Assembly (NCBI GenBank): GCA_037074765.1
Contig: JBAMDO010000146.1
Coordinates: 1 to 64,000, forward strand
Length of the DNA stretch: 64,000 bases
Reading direction: 5' to 3'
Source of the DNA: Mansonella perstans
Lineage: Eukaryota; Nematoda; Chromadorea; Rhabditida; Onchocercidae
The position numbers were made by a program, and so were the translations under genes. Position 1 is the stretch's first letter. Each line of letters starts with the position of its first letter. Under the pieces are notes generated by a model that made no database searches, was not told the DNA's origin, and worked only from the letters and a program-made list of their open reading frames with translations. Positions 55,750-64,000 of this stretch are shown in pieces.

Positions 55750-56095
55750 CATAAATTGGGAAGCAGAGTGGGAGACGGCAAGCAAAGTGTGGCGGGGAGA
55801 CAGCAAGCAGAGTGCGGGGGAGACAGTAAGTAGAGTGCGGGGAGAGACGGGGACGATAAGCAGAGTGCGGGGCGAGACGGGGACGATAAGCAGAGTGCGG
55901 GGGAGACGGGGACGGTAAGCAGAGTGCGGGGCGAGACGGGGACGGTAAGCAAAGTGCGGGGGGAGACGGGGACGGTAAGCAGAGTGCGGGGGAGACGGGG
56001 ACGGTAAGCAGAGTGCGGGGCGAGACGGGGACGGTAAGCAGAGTGCGGGGCGAGACGGGGACGGTAAGCAGAGTGCGGGGGGAGACGAGAAATGA
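55750..56095 (+). repeat. G-rich 30-bp minisatellite, about 11 copies
   Basis: The unit contains agagtgcggggcgagacggg followed by gacggtaagc. It is strongly G-rich on the plus strand in an otherwise A+T-rich region. Copies differ by gg/gc choice and small deletions. Minus-strand frames stay open through it and give proline/arginine/leucine repeats that I do not regard as proteins. Confidence 0.95.
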
Positions 56096-56099
56096 AAAA

Positions 56100-57825
56100 T
56101 AGAAAACAAATGATAATGTGATCATTGAATGAATATTTATTATCATTTACAAATAAATACCATATTTGTGTGTACATTATATCCGCCGTATCGAAATGTC
56201 TTTTAAAATTTTATTTCTATTTTATCTTAAAGAAAACTTTCATTTTTCATTCATCAATCAGTTCAATCATCACAGATATATAGTATGCAAGATAGAGAGA
56301 ATTGGCAAAGAAAAGAAGAAAAAACGATGAAATTATTGTATAAAACTTATCAGAATTCAAATTACTTGAATTATTTCAGGATTTTTCTTCCGTTTATTGG
56401 AAGAACGATTGTGGATAGTTGTTCAATTGCAAACAGTGTCAACACTGGATCCTATTTATTATCTGGTACTTTTACATTCTCTCCTATTTCAATTATATAA
56501 TTAATCCTTCGATAGCAGTCTAGAATTGATATATGTATTTGTAATGAGCAATTAATCATTCAATAATTAGTACATATGTTATTATATTTATGTAATTATT
56601 AAACAGAAGAAAATATTAAGTCGAAATTATTCATTCAGTCGAAATTTCCAATCAATCAGTAATGTTTTCTTCTATTCTTTTATATATTTTAGTAAATTTT
56701 ATAGAGTCGAATATTTTTAATTGCTTTTCTGCATAGGATTTTCATTTGTCCAAATATTTAATTTGTTTTATTCATCAAATTTAACTTGGATTTTTGACAT
56801 GTACAGTTTGAAGTAGACCAAGATATTATCAATGTTTAATGATTCCTTTTCAAAATAGGCCATTTATTTCCTATCTTATATTCCGACGAAAGATTTTAGC
56901 AACGATTAAAATTTTTTCATTTTTTTTTGATATGGTTTTTTTTTTTAAGGATGAAAATTTCTTTTCAACTATATTTTCAATTCATTTACTCAGGCAGTAA
57001 AGATGAAGATCAAGAATCAAGATTGTATTTAAATTTCATTTCATCAAATTTCCAAATTCGATCCATCGAATAAAATTTTTCTATTAAATCCTTCATTTAG
57101 ATAAAATTACTCCTCCTTTCTGTGTAAAAAAATTAACAAGTTTGAGGAAAAATTTTGATTATTTAAATTATTTGATTCGATTCTTCTATGAAAAATATAT
57201 ACTATCATCGACTGGATACGAGATTACAGTAAGTGTAACCTTAGAAAACTGTTAAAAAGATAATCCTCACATGAATTGCAAGTTAGTCTCAAATTTTTTA
57301 ATTGAAGAATTTATAATGCATTTTATTTGAATATCTCATGCAACTTAACAGTTCTAATGGAGCAATAATAGAAATCAATAGCAATAAAATTTAATAATAG
57401 AAAATTTCACTGATTCCAATGTGTTATAAATGTTTTTGCAATAATGACATGGAAACATTGAAATTCAACGACATTTTCAATGCTAATTTTGTTTAAAAAA
57501 TCGGATCAGAATATGTAAATTAGTGATTATTATTTATTAAAGAAAGTTATTCTCATAAATATTGTAATATTCTCATAAATATGTAATCTCATAAATATTG
57601 TAAGTATTGCAGTCAAATTCTATGTTTCCTTTCATAGATGTTGTTACAAAGATAATACTAATAATCGTAGTTTAGTTTAATGAAGGTGAATTTGTTACTT
57701 ATTGTTATTTTTGATTAATGATTATATGGTTCATTTTACCTCTCTGAAAATCTCAAATCATTCTTCCAGTAACAATTAATGAAATAATAATTAAGCGATT
57801 AATTACCTCACTGATAATATTCCAG
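56100..57825. other. intergenic, no recognised gene
   Basis: A short plus-strand frame at 56285-56500 has no motif. Small repeats of attctcataaatattgta occur at 57549-57602. Confidence 0.5.
57824..57825 (+). promoter_or_regulatory. probable trans-splice acceptor, four-TM gene
   Basis: TATTCCAG ends here, 9 nt before the ATG at 57835, as expected for a spliced-leader site. Confidence 0.5.
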
Positions 57826-57834
57826 GTATTAGAT

Positions 57835-60788
57835 ATGGAGGGAAACCATGGTTTACCACTATCAACATCAAGAGAAGCTAATGAAAGTAACCGTTCAAGT
57901 TATAGCAATCTAAATCTGAATGTGGAACGGCATTCTGCCATCAAAAAAAGGGTAAATTTTTTAAAAAAGGGATAAATGAAAAAACACGAGCTTGAAAATA
58001 AAGATTGCTTGAATCATGAAAATTGAAAACAAAAAAACTGATTAAATTGGATAAAGGGAAATGTGATTAAAATTGGATGAATGATTAAAATTGGATGAAG
58101 GGAAATGAAGTTTTAATTTACATCCATAAGAAATATTCTTTTATTTCATTTTCATTCCTAAACACAAGCATTTTTATATTTGATGGATATTTCTACCAAT
58201 GAAATTCATAAAAATAGAAATATTTCGGGTTAATGATTAGCAAAAATTTTCTTACATTAAAAATAAAATTTTCAAAAGAAATTTATTTATTAGTCACACT
58301 CCAAAATACTCCAAAGTAACTGAAACCCAAAATTGAACTAATAGCCAAAATTACCAGAATGTTAGGGTGTCTTCAAGCATTCGGATAGTGAAATTTGCCA
58401 TATTTTTCGTCATTCCTTTAAAATACGATAATTTGAAGCAATTATTATTTTGCAGTACTAATTATATTATGTCAACAATTCAACAGAAAAAGTAAACATC
58501 AAGTTGGAAGTTTACTCAGGTGGAAAATTCAACAAAAGCATGAGTATTTTGTGGGAATTTCTGAGATTCAAAAAAAAATTTAAAAATTCATATTTTTCTC
58601 CGTTTCATTACTTTTTTTGATAAAAAACGATAAAATACTGCACACTTATTAATTGGTCCTTAAGTTTTTTTGTTAAATAAAAAAATGAAAAATTTGAAAT
58701 AATTTTTTAAAAAACAATTAGTATTCTGGAAATTTTTTCAGAAGCTTTTTTTTTTTCAAATTTATTTCAATGGTTTTTCTTTTTATTTCTGTTCATCCAA
58801 ATTTTAATCAATTTATTTCTCTTTTTTTTTGTTGCTGTCAAGTTTTTTTGCAGAAAATTTGTGGAATACTTACATTATTTGCGATCAACATTGCATTATG
58901 CGCCTCCCTTCTGATCATTTACAACAATGATCAATCATTACTAAGTATTGCTTTAATAAACGTTGCATTTACATTCTTGGCTGGTATTGCTTTTGCTGTT
59001 CATATAGCACAACTTGTAATCGTTTGTGTTATTTATAAAGTTAGTTTACACTCATTTAATTGATAATAACAATACCATATTTCAAAAATTTTAAAAAAAA
59101 AAGCTTTTTTTTTGCGTTTTCAATAATTCTTTTTTATCGTAGAATTTATTTTCAAACTATCAAGTTTCTTTTTTCTCTGAACCGACCAAAAATTATCCAA
59201 CAAATCTGATAATAATATTGACAACAGTGATGTCTGATTTATTAAATAACTATTGCACCATTTTGCTCTCATTTGCTCTCCTCCAGCACATACAACATAT
59301 TGCTATCATAATTCAAAATTCATAATTTATAATAGCAACATGTTGTGCAAAATTAATAATAGATAGATGGATAATTATGAAAGCAATTTATTTTCATTTT
59401 CCGAAACATCTTCTTTTTTATTTTTTTGGATTTCAAAAACTAAAATTTTGAAAAGAGAAAAGCCGAATTTGATTTATTTGCTACAAACGCTTAACTTTTC
59501 TACCATTTTCTTTTTATTGTAAATATGCAAATTTAATATCAGAACAGATATCAATTGATTAGAGCGACAAATGATATCAAAAAATAAAATCTTTTCTCCA
59601 TAGATTTTATCTGCAACATATTTATCATTTCTGATATGCAAATTGATCAATGCTATCGTAATGGAACAATGTTATGTTACAGCGGAAAACATATGGCTCA
59701 TTGCGGCGCTTATATGTACAACTGTTGAAATTAGGTGAAACAATTTATCCAAAACAAAATTTAAAATTTAGAGTTTTTAAATTTTGATTAGAAAAATTCA
59801 TATGGCAATAAATCTCATTTTAATCAAAAGATAAATAAATCAAAGATTTCCTTCACATGTTACATTTTCGGATAATGTAAAGACCTGTTAACAAAAAGAC
59901 TAGCCATATCCTCTCATCTTCGCAATAAAGCAGAGATTTAATGGGAAAATAAGCGATAAGAAAAGTTTTTCTTTCAGCTTATTCAGGTTATTGATGAACT
60001 TCAAAATAGAAGTGGAAGAAGAAGAACAAATTCAATCGCCACCGAAATATTCCACCTGTGCCTTAGCATCACATCCAACCAATTCACAATTACCAACTTA
60101 TAATGAAGCTCTCAAAATGATTGAAGAACAAAACGATAGTTAGTTATGCGTTTTTCTCACTACTTTTAAATCTTCGCGTTTTATCATTTATACGTGATAA
60201 CTAATTGAAAAGTTTATATGAAATTGTTACATTGAATTTAGATGTAGTCACTGTTAATTCTTGGAACGTTTAACTAACAATTTAAGACGAATTAGAAGAT
60301 ACCAGGGCAAAAAAGGTTGAAAATAAAATTATATAAGTCCAGTAGGAATCAGTTGAAAATAAAACTATATAAGTCCAATAGGAATCAGTTGAAAATAAAA
60401 CTATAGAACTCCAGTAGGTATCAAATGAATGCACCAGTCAATAATGAGAGTTTTTTGCAATTTTCGATACTAATACCGGTACTTTTTTTTTTAACTTTTT
60501 TTTCCTTTTAACTTTTTTCAAAAATCTAATTCTGATTTCATTAACGAAGAGATGGACTTTTTGCGGAACTGATATGGAAAGCACGAATAGGAATAACTGG
60601 CATAAAAATAATGTTGTCATGACGATAATACTAAGTGAACTCCGGAAATCGAAACAACTTTTTTCTTCAGAATTTTCGCTTCCTTAAAGTATTAAATTTC
60701 AGGAATACAGAAACAAAATTCAGAAGTACAAACTTTGCCACCAGTCTATACTATACAAACTACTGGAACAACAAAATCAATATTTTAA
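57835..60788 (+). CDS. four-transmembrane protein with PY motifs
   Basis: Five phase-consistent exons read 57835-57951, 58854-59039, 59604-59734, 59978-60138 and 60703-60788, giving 226 residues. Residues 1-40 are polar and cytosolic-like. Four hydrophobic segments follow at about 43-66, 70-98, 102-123 and 131-153. The tail carries PPKY (166-169), LPTY followed by NEALKM (183-192) and PPVY (211-214). PY motifs bind WW domains of Nedd4-type ubiquitin ligases, so a role in endosomal or lysosomal sorting, as for LAPTM-type four-TM proteins, is possible but inferred. If the fourth intron is retained, a TAG at 60141 gives a 199-residue form lacking PPVY. Both forms are plausible; the spliced form uses a GTTAGT donor, also seen elsewhere in this window, and a TTTCAG acceptor. 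I do not recognise the exact family. It converges on POLG, 562 nt apart. Confidence 0.7.
60315..60424 (+). repeat. 36-bp tandem repeat, three copies
   Basis: Units contain gttgaaaataaaactatata followed by agtccagtaggaatca. The array lies in the last intron of the four-TM gene. Confidence 0.9.
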
Positions 60789-61350
60789 AATAACTTAACC
60801 ATTTGAGGAGTTCCTTTATTTACTTGAATGTATCATACATGTAAATATTTGAAAGGGTTGATGTTCAAAAAGTTGTAAATGCATCTATTTGTTCGGTGAT
60901 GCACAAAAAATAACCGCTGTAAAATAGAATTATTTAAAACATGCATACATTTTTTAAAATTTGTTATTTCAATGATAATGCCGATCTACTCCCAAAATGA
61001 TATGATAATGGTCATTCTTCAATTTTGCGTTGTTGCATCCTTCATACGGGTATTAACATTAGCATTTGATATAATATATCTCCTATTAATAATTTTAATT
61101 AATATTAGGATCAGTGGATGCAATTGGTAGCAGATATTTTTCGACAATATCGTTTGTAATGAAAGGTATTCTTGATCTATTCACTATGACCATTTATATA
61201 TTCGCAGTCAAACTCAACAACGATAAGATTTAATATGATTTTTTCTTAAATTAATTAACAGTAACAATGCGAATGTATCCGACGAATTCGATCTCATATC
61301 CAGAGTAATCTATTTTTGTTTAGGTTTCTATCATATTTCCGTGTTTTCTT
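60789..61350. other. convergent intergenic spacer
   Basis: This is shared 3' flank of the plus-strand four-TM gene and the minus-strand POLG gene. No further exon seen. Confidence 0.6.
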
Positions 61351-64000
61351 CTACTGCTGTTGATCTCTCGCAACTGCAACTTTCTTTAGCGTACCACCAG
61401 TCTTCATCAAAATAGCGTTCATGTCCAATGCTTCACCTTAACAGAACTTCATTTAAGCTACTGTTACCGCTTTAATTTGTATTTTTCAATTTCTACTTTA
61501 TAACTAAGCCTATCCAAATATGCGAAAATAAACCTAGAACTGACCTGGTGGAATGCATTCACCGTCTGGTGTTGTATACATTAAATTGACCTCTTTCCGA
61601 AGTACACGATCGATATCAACCTGGCTGAAGAATGCAACCGACTGAAAATTATAAAATGAATAACAAAATTAAATTCGATTTTCCCTGAAAGAGAAAAGTT
61701 TTGCCGCAAATTAACAAATTTTAACCAAAGAAGTCCAAAAAAAGCCGCCAAACAACTGGTAATAAAAACTTATGCTGATGTCCGCTGTTCTTTATGTAAA
61801 GCAGACACCACTAATGAATGGTCAGAAGAATAGATTTCCTCAAACTGTTATCGACAAACCATTGGTAATTCTCTGATGCCCAATTTTTGGGAAATCATAG
61901 CACGCACATACATATTACTTAATGATAATGCCAATGCACATCGATAACGATCTTCTGCTGGTACAATATATCTAATCTGAAAATAATATTCAAATATAAT
62001 CCAAACGAAAAATTACAAAAAAAAGAAAACAATTAGTATGAAAACTGTATATATAAAATGAATGATAAACTTAAATTCAATTTTTCCACCAGAAGAAAAG
62101 TTTTACTATAAATTAACAAAACCCTACATAAACTTCTAGAACAAAACAAATCAATACCTCATCATGAATTGATAGAGCAAACCGAGCCTCAATATGATAA
62201 ATTTCGCAAAGCCATTTCATGCACACAATAAGTAAATGCAAAAAGTCAACAGCACTGGATTGAACTACCTCAAATGAGAATTGTTTAAATGATTTGGTTT
62301 TTCTAAAACCAATAATTACAGACAAGATATAACACATAAGCAAACAATAAAGATAAAAAATTTTACAAAAAATTAAAAAAAAACATCATATGATCTTATT
62401 AATCAGCAATTTCAGGGTCGGAATAAAACTGGAATTCTAAACGAAAATTACAATTTCATAAACTAGATTTGTAATCTTTCTTGCTTCTCTTTTATCTTAA
62501 ATTCTGGCCCCTGGCTTCTGAAATATTCTAAGTAGAAATTAATTTTCTATATGCAACATTATATTTGTTTCGTTAAATTTTTTAAGATTTAGTTTGATCG
62601 ACAATTACCCCTCCCAGTAGGATAAAACCAATAATGTTGTAAGCGAGTGGCTGCTCAAAGTCCTTCAAAGAAACTTTCTCTACGCCAGCATTTAACATTT
62701 CTTCCCAATTTATTTAAATGGTAAGATTTCATTATTTATAGCGATGATGAAGCTATTAATTACCCAATTTATGATTGAACGTCGAAATTTCTTCAAGAAA
62801 TATTCGTGGTCTCTGACATCTTTCGGTAATGGAGACAAGCAATACCCAAGCTGGCAGTTTAATATCGGAGTACGCGGTTTAGGATCATTCAGTGTTAGCT
62901 CCAAATAATTAAATGTATCAGACTCACTGTAAAAGTTTAAATGCTTTTTAGCAATTCTCGGATGATTCATTTAATTTTGCGAATGATCGCTAACCTAAGT
63001 TTTCAGAAACGGCTAGATTCATTAGGAATATTTCGAAACCGAATTAAATTAAACAAATCTTTTTACTTACAATCCTCCAGTATAGAGCTGATATTCATTA
63101 CATCCATCATAAATCTGTCCAATTAACCAATCTTTGCTAAAGCCGACTTCATTATGTCCTTTTTGGCGCAATTTACTCCATATACTTTCATAAAGCCAGT
63201 CTTCAAAGTTTAGCGTCAATTTCCTTCAGAAATTTTCAACATCAATTTTTAAATTACTAATACGATTTTTTTGTTATAGGAATAAATTCCAAACGTTAGC
63301 TTGACTTCGCGGCATAATACAAATACCGCAAACTGGAAGAAAAAACTCTTTTATCTTTTTTATCCCAAAGAAAACTATCTAGACGAAATGGGTCGTAAAA
63401 ATTTTACATACCCTTGCCGAACGCGGTATTCCGGTAAAAAATAACTACCATTTGCATAAACAAAGTCCGCCTTCATCTTTGCAGTACATAGATTATCAAC
63501 GTACCAACGAAAATAATTGTTGTAATTTTTATTCAATTTCAAAAAGCTGAAAAAACAAGCAAATTTTCATTAGTAATCCTGGTAGCGAAAAGAATCTAAA
63601 AAAAATATTTTCTTGTGTCCGTCCGCAAAAGAACGAATATTTGCTTCATTCAGATTTTTATCGCTCCATCAATTTATCTGAATAATTCTAGTGGAAATGA
63701 TTTCAGTTTCAGAATAATATGTCTTCGGTAGTAAAAATAAATGAAGCAGAAAGTTTGCATACTATTATGAGAGATGCTAGAGCAGTTAATACTACATCTC
63801 TATCGAAATAACACGATTTTGTAATTCTGCAGGATAAATTACACCCATAAATCATATATACTTTCAAAATATTCTATTTCTTACCAAACAAAAAATGTTC
63901 CAAATGGATAAACAAAAAAAGAGTGAAACTGTTACTTGAATCGTTGGCCTTTGGTTGTAGCGAACAATTTATTGCTTACACTTAATGCTTTCTTGGCATT
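61351..64000 (-). CDS. POLG: mitochondrial DNA polymerase gamma, C-terminal part
   Basis: POLG is the family-A polymerase that replicates mitochondrial DNA. The 5' part lies beyond the window. Exons read >64000-63936, 63546-63412, 63332-63306, 63223-63071, 62926-62764, 62268-62158, 61976-61860, 61641-61545 and 61436-61351, giving 317 in-frame codons to a TAG. Landmarks in order: FATTKGQRF (human YAATKGLRW); [25 protein letters not shown] joined to [13 protein letters not shown] across an intron; motif C as SIHDE joined to [36 protein letters not shown]; and [19 protein letters not shown] at the C terminus (human PQGEALDIYQII). Motif C His-Asp-Glu is intact. The 27-nt exon at 63332-63306 is inferred from phase and similarity to GLRW; skipping it also keeps frame. 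The exon at 63546-63412 is weakly conserved. Confidence 0.88.

Noticed and set aside
55654..56177. Three overlapping minus-strand proline/leucine repeat frames
   Set aside because: Translation of the G-rich 30-bp satellite in different frames; not a collagen or mucin-like gene (no Gly-X-Y, no signal peptide).
61534..61550. Reading POLG straight through to a TAG at 61534 (ending PPGQF)
   Set aside because: A donor at CCACCAG and an acceptor at 61437 join [10 protein letters not shown], which matches the known POLG C terminus.

Overview
This is a eukaryotic window of about 70-75% A+T. The genes are split into many small exons with short introns. Splice acceptors are mostly TTTCAG-like. Four of the six genes have such an acceptor only 8-38 nt upstream of the start codon, as expected for spliced-leader trans-splicing. 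Together with the protein similarities, this points to a nematode. The enolase sequence, the base composition and the many minisatellites fit a filarial or other spirurid (clade III) worm, but the genus is inferred and cannot be proved here.

Layout: (1) 1-9.2 kb has no recognised gene. It holds several short tandem repeats and, on the minus strand at about 7.0-9.1 kb, coding-like fragments I cannot assign. (2) 9.26-13.13 kb, minus: a five-exon, 289-residue protein that looks like a divergent phospholipid scramblase / tubby-like C-terminal superfamily member. (3) 13.5-22.6 kb: no recognised gene, one ~320-bp fold-back repeat and a CA microsatellite. (4) 22.63-25.42 kb, minus: inositol-pentakisphosphate 2-kinase (IPPK), six exons, 456 residues, with an apparent GC-AG first intron. 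(5) 29.70-35.49 kb, minus: the mRNA-decay factor PAT1/PATL1 (C. elegans patr-1), 13 exons, 765 residues. (6) 37.14-37.60 kb, plus: a decayed two-exon relic of the WD40-cyclophilin PPWD1, ending where a ~650-bp inverted-repeat-bounded element begins. (7) 38-45.8 kb: no gene, but a dense set of minisatellites (27, 30, 35, 105 and ~160 bp units). (8) 45.89-49.81 kb, plus: a complete enolase, ten exons, 436 residues, with a GC-AG third intron that the reading frame requires. (9) 49.9-57.8 kb: no recognised gene, one G-rich 30-bp minisatellite. (10) 57.84-60.79 kb, plus: a four-transmembrane protein with three C-terminal PY motifs. (11) 61.35 kb to the window end, minus: the C-terminal part of mitochondrial DNA polymerase gamma (POLG), convergent with the previous gene.

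The genes do not form one pathway. They cover glycolysis (enolase), inositol phosphate synthesis (IPPK), mRNA decapping (PAT1), mitochondrial DNA replication (POLG) and two membrane-associated proteins of unknown role. Gene models were built by hand from reading frame, GT/GC-AG splice sites and remembered family sequences. Exon boundaries given below are phase-consistent, but no alignment or transcript data were available.
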